A stretch of DNA of 18,558 nucleotides, from positions 1 through 18,558 of the forward strand of contig JBOGJI010000228.1 of NCBI GenBank assembly GCA_050747865.1, written 5' to 3'. The notes under the pieces are model-generated. The model worked only from the letters and a program-made list of their open reading frames with translations, had not been told where the DNA came from and made no database searches. The stretch is from JBOGJI01 sp050747865. Its GTDB lineage: Bacteria; Acidobacteriota; Thermoanaerobaculia; Multivoradales; JAHEKO01. Position numbers and translations under genes: made by a program. This document shows, piece after piece, positions 6,806-14,180 of this stretch (position 1 is the first letter of the stretch; every line of letters begins with the position of its first letter).

Positions 6806-8508
6806 GCCTGTGGCGGTCGACAGCGCCTGCCCTGCTGACGATCGTGGTGGCTACCGCAGCGATCCCTCTCGGCTTGGCTGCAGCCGAAGGCCCTTCACGG
6901 ATCGCCTTCCGCGAAGTATCGGAGGCATGGCACCTCGACTTTCGCCACCATCACGGGGGTTCTGGTGAGCGCTACATGGTCGAGACGGTGGCGGGAGGTG
7001 TCGTCCTCTTCGACTACGACGACGACGGCGACCTGGACGTCTTCTTCGTCGACGGCGGGCGTCTCCCGGGCTACCAGGGCGAGGCCCCGCGCTCGCGGCT
7101 GTTCCGCAACGACGGCCCAGGACGCTTCGTCGATGTGACGGATCGTTCGGGGATTCGTGTCACCAGCTACGGCATGGGCGGGGTGGCCGGCGACGTCGAC
7201 GGAGACGGCGACCTCGACCTCTACGTGACGGCTTTCGGCCGCAATCAGCTCTTCCTCAATCGCGGTGACGGGACGTTTGAGGATCGTACCGGGGCGGGCG
7301 GCGTCGGAGACACGCTGTGGTCGGCGTCGGCCGCCTTCGCCGACGTCGACCGGGACGGCGATCTCGACCTCTATGTGGCCAACTACGTCGATTTCACGAT
7401 CGACACCCACAAGTTCTGCGGCGACCGGGAGCGAGGTCTGCAGGGCTACTGCCATCCAGAGGAGTACGAGGGTCTCCCGGATCGCTTCTACCGCAACCGT
7501 GGCGACGGCAGCTTCAGTGACGAGACCGCAGCGGCGGGTCTCGCGGGTCCCCGTGAGGCGGGGCTGGGCATTGTCTTCGGCGACCTCGACGGGGACGGCT
7601 GGCCGGACCTCTATGTGGCAAACGACGCGGATCCCAACTTGCTGTTTCGCAACCGCGGCGACGGCACCTTCGCGGACCAGTCGCTCCTCTCGGGCACCGC
7701 CTACGACCATGCCGGCAAGGCGGAAGGAAGTATGGGGGTGGATCTCGGTGACGTCGAAGGGGACGGCGATCTCGACATCGTGGTCGCCAACTTCGAGTTC
7801 GAGACCAACGCCCTCTACCGCCACACGGCTTCCGGAGTGTTCGTCGACGGGCGTTTTCAAGCTCGCATCGCCGAGCCGACGATCCGGGATCTCGCCTTCG
7901 GCGTCGCGTTCGTCGATCTCGACCACGACGGGGACCTCGACCTGGTGGTGGCCAACGGTCACATCCTCGACAACGCCTCGGAGTTCGATGCTTCGAGCCG
8001 CTACGCGCAGCCGAACCGGGTATTCGAGAACCTCGGCGACGGCCGCTTCCGGCTGGCGCCGGAGCACGGGATGGACCTGGTGCGGGTCAGCCGTGGCCTG
8101 GCCGCCGGAGACCTGGACGGGGACGGCGACCTCGACATCGTCGTAGTGAATTCGAACGATCGCGCCGAGGTCTGGGAGAACCGCTGCGACGGCTGCGGTA
8201 CGGAGCTCCTGGTCGATCTCGTCGGCGCGGCGAGCAACACCCACGGCATCGGGGCGCGCCTCGAAACCCGGCTGGGCGAGCGGCTCATGGTCCGGGAGGT
8301 GCGCACCGGCGCTTCGTATCTCTCCCACAGCGCCCTCACCGCACACTTCGGCCTCGGAGACCGCGAGCGCGTCGACGAGCTCACGGTTCGCTGGCCGAGC
8401 GGGGCGGTGCAGCGTTTTCTGCGGCTTCCCGCCGGCCGCCGCCTGCGGCTTGCGGAGCGGCCTCCAGCACGGGGAGGTGACTCGAGGCGCAGCGATAGCC
8501 CCCGTTGA
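6802..8508 (+). CDS. CRTAC1-C: secreted FG-GAP / ASPIC-UnbV seven-bladed propeller protein
   Basis: The GTG start lies in a GTGA overlap with CRTAC1-B and gives 568 residues. The signal peptide is followed by FREVSEAWHLDFRHHHGGSG. All seven propeller loops (residues about 71-446) are well formed, including DYDDDGDLD, DVDGDGDLD, DVDRDGDLD, DLDGDGWPD and DLDHDGDLD, in contrast to blades 4 and 5 of its paralogue CRTAC1-B. Cys206 and Cys217 form the YC pair; Cys462 and Cys465 form a CxxC shared only with CRTAC1-B. The ASPIC/UnbV domain (THGIGARL, REVRTGASYLSHSALTAHFG, VRWPSGAVQRF) ends near residue 552. A 16-residue Arg/Pro/Ser-rich tail follows, with no family counterpart. The last 128 bp overlap the 3' end of the convergent pentein-like gene. 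Last gene of its operon; no terminator hairpin was seen. Confidence 0.92.
   Translation: MSLWRSTAPALLTIVVATAAIPLGLAAAEGPSRIAFREVSEAWHLDFRHHHGGSGERYMVETVAGGVVLFDYDDDGDLDVFFVDGGRLPGYQGEAPRSRLFRNDGPGRFVDVTDRSGIRVTSYGMGGVAGDVDGDGDLDLYVTAFGRNQLFLNRGDGTFEDRTGAGGVGDTLWSASAAFADVDRDGDLDLYVANYVDFTIDTHKFCGDRERGLQGYCHPEEYEGLPDRFYRNRGDGSFSDETAAAGLAGPREAGLGIVFGDLDGDGWPDLYVANDADPNLLFRNRGDGTFADQSLLSGTAYDHAGKAEGSMGVDLGDVEGDGDLDIVVANFEFETNALYRHTASGVFVDGRFQARIAEPTIRDLAFGVAFVDLDHDGDLDLVVANGHILDNASEFDASSRYAQPNRVFENLGDGRFRLAPEHGMDLVRVSRGLAAGDLDGDGDLDIVVVNSNDRAEVWENRCDGCGTELLVDLVGAASNTHGIGARLETRLGERLMVREVRTGASYLSHSALTAHFGLGDRERVDELTVRWPSGAVQRFLRLPAGRRLRLAERPPARGGDSRRSDSPR
8381..8508. other. 128-bp antisense overlap of two convergent genes
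   Basis: The stop of CRTAC1-C (TGA 8506-8508) lies inside the minus-strand gene, and the stop of that gene (TGA on the minus strand, 8381-8383) lies inside CRTAC1-C. Conserved ends face disposable tails: the last ASPIC strand of CRTAC1-C (VRWPSGAVQRF to about residue 552) covers the Ala/Glu-rich tail of the pentein-like protein, while the GGYRCASSHLP motif of that protein (8471-8503) covers the unconserved tail of CRTAC1-C (8458-8505). Confidence 0.75.
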
Positions 8509-10225
8509 GCCGGACGCTCTCGACCAGGGGTGGGAAGAGGTCGAGGTGGTAGCCTAGACGGTCGAAGGCCTCGCGCGCCATCGCGTCGCCCGTGGGCAGG
8601 AGCGAGGCGAACCCTTCGGCCCGCCGGCCGCCGTCCCGCTCTTCGAGCACCACGTTGTTCCAGCCCACCAGGAAGTCCGGGAGGCGAATGTCGCTGCGAT
8701 CCGGGAGCAGTTCCAGAGGGATGAGGAGCAGGGGGAGGCGTGACACCGTCAAACTCTCGGACTCGAGATGCTCCGCCATGAGGTCGAGAAACGACTGCAG
8801 ACGGCGACCCCTGGGAGAGCGATGGGCTCGATCCACGTGCCAGCGCAGCCCCGCTGGTCCCGGCTGGAGGTCGAAGCCGCCGGCGAAACGCGCCAGCTCC
8901 TCCTCGCCGATACGGCGCATCAGTGCGCTGCCCGCGTCGAGATCGGCTACCAGCGCCGCCGGAGGCCCACCACCGGCGGCGGGAACGACGGTGAGCAGCG
9001 TGTCGAGGTCGAAGCCTGCACCTCCTCCCAGCCGCGTCATCGTGGCCGTCCGCAGGGGCTGCGGTCCGTCGTCCGGCAACGGATGGACGAAGCGCACCCG
9101 CTGGCCATAGAGGTGCTCCATCTCGGAGGCCGCACGCCGGGCGGCGGCCAGGTAGCTGTCGATGCCGTCGGAGGTCGCGAAGCTCTCCACCGGGACCCGA
9201 TCGATCTCCATCAGCTCCAGGATCCTCGCCTCGAAGGTATGAATGCTGACCCAGGTGGTTCCCGGCGTGAGCAGGATGTGGCCGTTGTGGAAGGGCAACG
9301 GCGAGGTGCTCCAGGTCAGGCCTCCGAAGGCGCGGTCGAGCTCCGCCGGCAGCGCCTTGATCAGCTCCCGCCCCATCAGCGAGTCCTCCTCGCGCAGGCT
9401 CTGGCGGTTGGGCCGCAGCAGGAGCAGGCCGCCGCCGTCGGCGCGGCGCATGAAGGTCAGGGGGTCCCGCGGCCAGGGGGAGTAGGGCCGACCGTAGACC
9501 TCGATGAGCCGGGCTCCGAGCTCTGGTGCGAGCGGACCGAGGCGAGCGTGCAGGGGCAGGTCGGTGAGGACGAGCAGCACCCGCTCGGGCGTTGCCGCAT
9601 GCACCGCCCGCAGGAAGGCTTCGACCTCCGCCGGGTCGAAGAACTCGGACGTCAGGCTGTAGACAGATGCTCGAATCGGGCCGAGACCGGAGTAGACGGT
9701 GAGCTGTTCCTCTCCACGATAGACGAGCTCGCGTTGGCGGCTGAGGCGAGCGAGCAGGCCCCAGGCGCTCTCGATCCGCTCCGCGGTGTCGAACGGCAGG
9801 GGATGGAGCTGCTGGACGGCGTAGAGCAGCGCGTGGCGGAGCTCGCGAGGCACGGCGGGGTCAACGCCAGCCTCGAGGACCGGGAGCGCGCGCTTCCGGA
9901 AACCGGCGTCCGAGGCAAACCGTCCTGGGTCGACGAGCAGGCGTGCGGCCAGCTCGGCGAGAGCGGCCGGCGGCCAGGACGGCCCTTGCCGCGCCAGCCT
10001 CCGCGACTCCGACCGCGTGATCGCGATCAGGTCGCGCTGGATCGACGCGAGGCCGCGGGGCGACACCGCAGCCAGCTCGCGGGCGAGACTTGCGAAGCCG
10101 GCTTCGCCGACTCCGGCCGAGCGGGAATCCGCAGTCGGTGCCTGGGCGCCGGCCCCCACCGCGAGCGTCAGGAGGATCACCGCCGCCTGCCACGGTCGGC
10201 GACCGCTAGGGACTTGCTTCGTCAC
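8381..10225 (-). CDS. secreted pentein-fold (peptidylarginine/agmatine deiminase-like) protein
   Basis: GTG start in a GTGA overlap with TPR-B; 614 residues with a signal peptide ending about GAGAQA (residue 29). Residues 40-165 are helical and unrecognised. From about 175 the order of motifs fits the guanidino-group-modifying (PAD_porph/agmatine deiminase) pentein fold: a strand-helix unit VLLVLTDLPLHARLG then SPWPRDPLTF (residues 249-258; compare WxRDxGP of the family); GGLTW with NGHILLTPGTTW (301-325; compare EGGN...GTxLTT); WHVD (His463, Asp465; compare GHxD); LPDFLVGWNNVVLEE (515-529; compare YANFLIANGxVLVP); and GGYRCASS (Cys579; compare GGxHCxTx). Cys579, His463 and Asp465/Asp254 would be the catalytic residues. 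In the family these hydrolyse or transfer guanidino groups of arginine derivatives. The family EGGN glutamate is missing and the spacing from Asp254 to His463 is long, so substrate and even activity are uncertain. Coding is sure; fold assignment is by motif order only. Confidence 0.7.
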   Translation of the reverse strand: MTKQVPSGRRPWQAAVILLTLAVGAGAQAPTADSRSAGVGEAGFASLARELAAVSPRGLASIQRDLIAITRSESRRLARQGPSWPPAALAELAARLLVDPGRFASDAGFRKRALPVLEAGVDPAVPRELRHALLYAVQQLHPLPFDTAERIESAWGLLARLSRQRELVYRGEEQLTVYSGLGPIRASVYSLTSEFFDPAEVEAFLRAVHAATPERVLLVLTDLPLHARLGPLAPELGARLIEVYGRPYSPWPRDPLTFMRRADGGGLLLLRPNRQSLREEDSLMGRELIKALPAELDRAFGGLTWSTSPLPFHNGHILLTPGTTWVSIHTFEARILELMEIDRVPVESFATSDGIDSYLAAARRAASEMEHLYGQRVRFVHPLPDDGPQPLRTATMTRLGGGAGFDLDTLLTVVPAAGGGPPAALVADLDAGSALMRRIGEEELARFAGGFDLQPGPAGLRWHVDRAHRSPRGRRLQSFLDLMAEHLESESLTVSRLPLLLIPLELLPDRSDIRLPDFLVGWNNVVLEERDGGRRAEGFASLLPTGDAMAREAFDRLGYHLDLFPPLVESVRLNGGYRCASSHLPVLEAAPQAAGGGRREAAENAAPPRSASEP

Positions 10226-11880
10226 GGCCCGTCGAGTCGCTCGAGATTCGCTCGCGCGACCGGGTCGTCGGGACGCAACTCGAGAGCGCGCTCGAGCAGC
10301 CTTCGGGCCTCCTGGAGCTCCCCCTTCTCGATCAGGAGCACCGCAAGATCGTTGATGGCCGCGGTGTGGTCGGGGGCCAGCTCGAGGGCACGGCGCAGGT
10401 CCGCCTCCGCCCCTTCGAGGTTGCGCACCGCCATGCGTGTTGCCCCGCGCAGGTAGATCGCGTCGGGGCTCTCGGGGGCCCGGGCCAACGCCTGCTCGGC
10501 CGCGGCCACCGCCTCCTCGGGCCGGTCGAGGTGCAGCAGTGCCGAGGCTTCGAGCAGGTGCGGTCGCGGGTCCTCGGGCGCCAGGCGGATCTCCCGGCGC
10601 GCCACCTCCAAGGCCTCCTGGGCCTTCCCGCCGTCGAGGAGGTCGAACCCCTCACGTACCTGCCCGCCGGTGGGATCGCGCAGGCTCTCCTCGCGCTCGA
10701 GGACCGGGGTCCGGACCTGCTGCTCGGCGAGCTCCCGGAAGCGGGACAACGCCTCCTCGGCCTCGTCGGTGCGCCCGGCAGCCGCCAGGGCCTGGCCCAG
10801 GGCCTGCCAGGACTGCTTCTCGTCGGGCGCCAGGCGGGTAGCGAGCCGGAGGGAGGGAATCGCATCCTCGGCCTGGCCGCCGCTGACCAGCAGTCGGCCA
10901 TGGAGCAGCGCGATGCCGGCCACGAGCTCCGGCTCGAGCCCCGCGGCTGTCGGATCTTCCTCGGCGAGGAGCCGCTCGGCGACCGGTCGAAGCGTGCTCA
11001 GCGCCCCCTCGACGTCGCCACTCTGGTTCTGGGCCCGGGCGAGCTCGAGCGCCACGGCCGGCCGACCTGCCGCATGATCCGCGAGCAGCTCCACCGCGGA
11101 CGCCGCCTCCCCGGCGGTGGTGTAGGCCTCGGCCAGTGTGCGGCGGACGTCGAGATCCATCTCCTCCGGCGCGCTGCCGATCAACGGCTTCAAGGTGGCG
11201 ATGGCGCCCCAGGGGTCGCCCTGGAGCATGAGCAGCCTTCCCCACAGCAGGCGGACCCCGGGATTCGACTGCGGCAGATCGGAGAGCAGCGACTCGACAT
11301 CCGGAGCGCGCTCCAGCCGCAGCGCCGCGAGCGCCGCCGCGAGCCGCGCTTCGGTGTCGTCCGGGTTCTGGCGCACCCACGGGCGAAGGAGGACGAACGC
11401 ATCCTCGTAGCGCCCCTGCCGGCCTCGCAGCAGCCCCAGGGCGCGCGCGGCGGGGGAGCCCGGAGCTCGCTCGAGGGAGCGCTCGAGGTGTCGCTCGGCC
11501 TCCTCGATCCGACCCAATGCGAGAGCCGCCTGACCGGCGTTGTACAGCACCGCGGGATCGGCGTCCTCGCGGCGGGTGAGGGGCTCGAGAACCTCCAGGG
11601 CTTCCCGCTGGCGACCGGACTCCGCGTAGAGCCCGCCGAGGATGGCCAGAGCCTGGGGCGGCGCCGCCGGATCTCGACGGAGCGGCTCGAGGACGGCGAC
11701 GGCCTCCTCCAGACGCCCGTCCCGGACGAGCGTCACGGCGCGCTCGAGACTCTCTTGGTGCCCATCCTGCGGACTCTCCTCCCCCTGGGCGCTGTCCTCG
11801 GCGGAAGGTGCTTCCTGTGCAGGAAGGGCCGAGGGATGAGTGGAAACGAGCGCCAAGAGGATCGCAGCCCAGACTCTCAT
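10222..11880 (-). CDS. TPR-B: secreted tetratricopeptide-repeat protein
   Basis: The ATG lies in an ATGA overlap with the stop of CRTAC1-D and gives 552 residues. The signal peptide (MRVWAAILLALVSTHPSALPA) is followed by an acidic, Glu/Gln-rich linker (about residues 23-45). About twelve TPR-like units then run to the C-terminus, for example LERAVTLVRDGRLEEAVAVL, DPAVLYNAGQAALALGRIEE and, last, ALELRPDDPVARANLERLDG. The units at the two ends are canonical; the middle ones (about 165-330) are weaker. There are no cysteines in the mature part and no catalytic domain. Position between a propeller gene and the pentein-like gene, with 4-nt overlaps on both sides, suggests that it bridges the two products or that all three share one complex; this is inference from gene order. 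Confidence 0.9.
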   Translation of the reverse strand: MRVWAAILLALVSTHPSALPAQEAPSAEDSAQGEESPQDGHQESLERAVTLVRDGRLEEAVAVLEPLRRDPAAPPQALAILGGLYAESGRQREALEVLEPLTRREDADPAVLYNAGQAALALGRIEEAERHLERSLERAPGSPAARALGLLRGRQGRYEDAFVLLRPWVRQNPDDTEARLAAALAALRLERAPDVESLLSDLPQSNPGVRLLWGRLLMLQGDPWGAIATLKPLIGSAPEEMDLDVRRTLAEAYTTAGEAASAVELLADHAAGRPAVALELARAQNQSGDVEGALSTLRPVAERLLAEEDPTAAGLEPELVAGIALLHGRLLVSGGQAEDAIPSLRLATRLAPDEKQSWQALGQALAAAGRTDEAEEALSRFRELAEQQVRTPVLEREESLRDPTGGQVREGFDLLDGGKAQEALEVARREIRLAPEDPRPHLLEASALLHLDRPEEAVAAAEQALARAPESPDAIYLRGATRMAVRNLEGAEADLRRALELAPDHTAAINDLAVLLIEKGELQEARRLLERALELRPDDPVARANLERLDGP

Positions 11881-14135
11881 CGGCCGTGTTTGTGGCCGCT
11901 CGTGGCATGCGCCGTGCGGCCCAGATCGATGCGCGGCGGGTCGAGCCGCACGAGCTCCGGCTCTCCCTCGATCACGCGGTAGAAGTGGTTCAGCGACGCG
12001 TCGTGGAGCTCCTGACGCGTCTCGCTACCCGGCCAACGGATGAGGATCGAGTCGATCCTCGTGGCGCGTCCCAGGCCGATCTCTTGCTGCAGACTGGAGC
12101 TACCGAACGATCCGCCGCTGCCGGCCAGCGTATGGATCGTGCGGGGACCCTCCGGCCCATCGACCCGGACCGCGATCCGCGCCCCCACCCCCCACCGGTT
12201 GGCGCGTCGCCCTTCGAGGCGCAGCGCCACCCAGGCACCCTCTGAGCCCGGATTCTCGAACAGGACGTTGCCGTAGGCGTCGAAGGGGTAGGCACCGCCC
12301 AGCTGGTAGAAGATGTCTTGATCTCCGTCGTTGTCGAGATCTCCGAAGGCGATCCCATGCCCCTTCTGAAGGTGACCGAAGCCGCCCGTGAAGGTCACGT
12401 CTTCGTAAGCGCGGCCGCGATCGTTCCGGTACATGGCGGCCGGCACGAGAGCCTCGAAGTCGGGAACGCCCGTGCCGAGATAGATGTCAGGCCAGCCGTC
12501 GTTGTCGAGGTCCCCGTAGTTGGCGCCCATGGGGAGCAGTGGCCTCGTGAGACCGAGCTCCGCCGCGACTTCGGTGAAGCGGCCGCCGTCGTTGCGGTAG
12601 ACGAGAGGGTGGCCGCCTTCCGTCGGCAGACCGAGATAGCTGGCGGCGATCTCGCGCAGCGGCGAGCCGTAGTCCGCCACAAACAGGTCCAGGTCGCCGT
12701 CGTTGTCAAAGTCGAAGAACCAGGTCGCGAAGCTCACTCCGGAGGGCTCGACGACACCCAGCTCGGCCGCGGCATCCGTGAAGGTGCCGTCGCCGTCGTT
12801 GCGGTAGAGGCGGTTGGGACCGATGTTGGAGACGTAGAGGTCGGGATCCCCGTCGTCATTGAAGTCCCCCCAGGCCACTCCCTTGGCGAAGCGTTGATTG
12901 GTCACGCCCGCGGCGCGGGTGACGTCGGAGAAGGTGCCGTCGCCGTTGTTGCGGAAGAGCTGCGACGGGTACGAGTCTCCGGTGCGGCCGAAGAGCTGCA
13001 GCGGATCGGTCGAGCTGGCGGTGGCCTCGTTGCCGACGTAGAGATCGAGGTCGCCGTCCCCGTCGTAGTCCGCCCATGCGGCCGTTTGGGTCGGGTAGGC
13101 CGGGTAGGCGAGGCCCGCCGCGGCGGTCACGTCGACGAAGCGGCCGGAGGGCCCGCCGATCTCGTTGCGCAGCAGCGAGTTGCGGATTCGACCCTCCTCG
13201 CCGAGCCAGGCGCCGCGCAGGACGAGCAGATCGAGCCGCCCGTCGTCGTTGAAGTCGGCGTGCACCAGATTCAGGCCCCCGAGCTGGCCGTCGAGCCCCC
13301 AGGCGCGCGTGACGTTCGCGAAGCCACCGCGGCCGTCGTTGCGGAAGGCCTTCATCGGCTCGCACGGGTGCCAGCTCGACGTCACCAGGTCGAGCAGGCC
13401 GTCGCCGTCGAAGTCGTCCATCACCGCACCCCCCGCGAGGTCGAAGGCGTTGACCCCCAGCTCGGGGGCGATGTCGCGCCAGCGGGGGAAGGGGCTGCCC
13501 GCGAGGGCGTCTGCTGGAAGTCGGTAGCGCTCGGGGACACCGTCCGGGTAGTCGCCTGAGACCATGCGGGCGACGTTGAGGAGCCAGCGTGCTACCGGCT
13601 CGTCGGGCTCGGAATCGAGGTAGCGCTCGAGGAGATCTCCCGCCAGGCTCGCGTGGGCGGGCAGCGCGTGGACCGCCTCGTCGGTCACCGGCAGCAGACA
13701 GCTCGTGGCGGTGTGGCGCGCGACGCAGTTCTCATCTTCACCGAGCTGCAGATGAGCGATGGCAAGAGTCCGCAGGAGGAGACCCCGCAGGTGGCTGGAG
13801 CCAGGTGAATCCGGGTCGCGCTCATCGAGCAGGGCCAGCGCCTCGTCGAGCACGCGGATCGCATCCCGCAGCTTCCCGAGCCGGATGAGCTCGTGACCGA
13901 GCCGACCGCGCAGCCGCACGGCCGTCTCCGAAGCCGTGTCGGTCGCTTGCACCCGCTGCTCGAACCGGGCGACGACCTGCTCCCCGAAGAACGGGTTGGT
14001 CCCCTCCGTCAGCCGCCGGCAGACGGCCTCGAGCTCGGCTCGGGTGTCAGCAGGCGTCGGATGGGTCGAAAGGCGGCGGGGCGTGTCGCCGATGGTGACC
14101 GCGGCGAGCGCCAGGGCCAGCGAGATCCAGCGCAC
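11877..14135 (-). CDS. CRTAC1-D: secreted protein with N-terminal helical (TPR-like) region, seven FG-GAP motifs and ASPIC/UnbV domain
   Basis: The frame is open far upstream, but that part is antisense to TPR-C. The GTG at 14133-14135 opens a hydrophobic N-terminus (RWISLALALAAV) and gives 752 residues. Residues about 30-205 are helical and contain LGHELIRLGKLRDAIRVLDE and the composite-family motif ENCVARHTATSC (Cys137, Cys146), then ARWLLNVARMVSGDYPDGVP. Seven propeller loops follow (residues 241-607): DFDGDGLLD, DFNDDGRLD, DYDGDGDLD, DFNDDGDPD, DFDNDGDLD, DLDNDGWPD, DLDNDGDQD. They are richer in Asn than those of the plus-strand paralogues. It lacks the C-x10-YC pair of the others. The ASPIC/UnbV domain shows NRWGVGARIAV, SGGSFGSSSLQQEIGLG and ILIRWPGS. 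The C-terminus ends in a His-rich SGHKHGR. First gene of the minus-strand operon with TPR-B and the pentein-like protein. Function unknown. Confidence 0.9.
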   Translation of the reverse strand: MRWISLALALAAVTIGDTPRRLSTHPTPADTRAELEAVCRRLTEGTNPFFGEQVVARFEQRVQATDTASETAVRLRGRLGHELIRLGKLRDAIRVLDEALALLDERDPDSPGSSHLRGLLLRTLAIAHLQLGEDENCVARHTATSCLLPVTDEAVHALPAHASLAGDLLERYLDSEPDEPVARWLLNVARMVSGDYPDGVPERYRLPADALAGSPFPRWRDIAPELGVNAFDLAGGAVMDDFDGDGLLDLVTSSWHPCEPMKAFRNDGRGGFANVTRAWGLDGQLGGLNLVHADFNDDGRLDLLVLRGAWLGEEGRIRNSLLRNEIGGPSGRFVDVTAAAGLAYPAYPTQTAAWADYDGDGDLDLYVGNEATASSTDPLQLFGRTGDSYPSQLFRNNGDGTFSDVTRAAGVTNQRFAKGVAWGDFNDDGDPDLYVSNIGPNRLYRNDGDGTFTDAAAELGVVEPSGVSFATWFFDFDNDGDLDLFVADYGSPLREIAASYLGLPTEGGHPLVYRNDGGRFTEVAAELGLTRPLLPMGANYGDLDNDGWPDIYLGTGVPDFEALVPAAMYRNDRGRAYEDVTFTGGFGHLQKGHGIAFGDLDNDGDQDIFYQLGGAYPFDAYGNVLFENPGSEGAWVALRLEGRRANRWGVGARIAVRVDGPEGPRTIHTLAGSGGSFGSSSLQQEIGLGRATRIDSILIRWPGSETRQELHDASLNHFYRVIEGEPELVRLDPPRIDLGRTAHATSGHKHGR

Positions 14136-14180
14136 ACGGACACGATACCAGGAGGAATCTCCTCGTGTATCCTGCGCCGG
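14136..14180. promoter_or_regulatory. 45-bp divergent promoter region with nested inverted repeats
   Basis: This gap separates the divergent starts of CRTAC1-D (GTG 14135, minus) and TPR-C (ATG 14181, plus). A TANNNT box faces each start: TATCCT at 14168-14173, 7 nt before the ATG, and minus-strand TATCGT at 14147-14142, 6 nt before the GTG. ACACGA (14140-14145) and TCGTGT (14163-14168) are inverted copies, and AGGAG (14150-14154) with CTCCT (14159-14163) forms a smaller dyad inside them, slightly off-centre. The AGGAGG at 14150-14155 is 25 nt or more from the ATG, too far to be its ribosome-binding site. Convincing -35 boxes are missing. Leaderless transcripts in both directions with a shared operator are inferred. 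Confidence 0.4.

Larger units (their letters stand above)
5126..8508 (+). repeat. tandem gene duplication (CRTAC1-B / CRTAC1-C)
   Basis: The two adjacent genes encode proteins alignable from FREVSEAW to the last WPSG motif with few gaps. They share features missing from the other propellers here: RHHHGGSG, GYGMGGVAGDVDGDGDLDL or its near equivalent, FGRNQLF, LWSASAAFADVDRDGDLDLY, and the CxxC after blade 7. DNA similarity is patchy at third positions, so the duplication is not very recent. Percent identity was not computed. Confidence 0.8.

Noticed and set aside
6895..8346. Long minus-strand open frame opposite CRTAC1-C, rich in VEVEVAV-type repeats
   Set aside because: The repeats are the antisense reading of the DxDxDGD loops. 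The same artefact appears opposite CRTAC1-B (4955-6172), CRTAC1-E (14870-16387) and CRTAC1-D (12318-13559, plus strand).
8768..10456. Long plus-strand open frame opposite the pentein-like gene
   Set aside because: Runs across two minus-strand genes, has no recognisable domain or start signal, and has Arg/Gln/Gly-rich composition typical of antisense frames in GC-rich DNA. The similar frame at 10366-11982 opposite TPR-B was rejected for the same reason.
12290..13440. Regularly spaced short repeats resembling a CRISPR array
   Set aside because: The repeated GTCGCCGTCGTTG-type strings are imperfect, unequally spaced and in frame with the seven calcium-loop motifs of CRTAC1-D.
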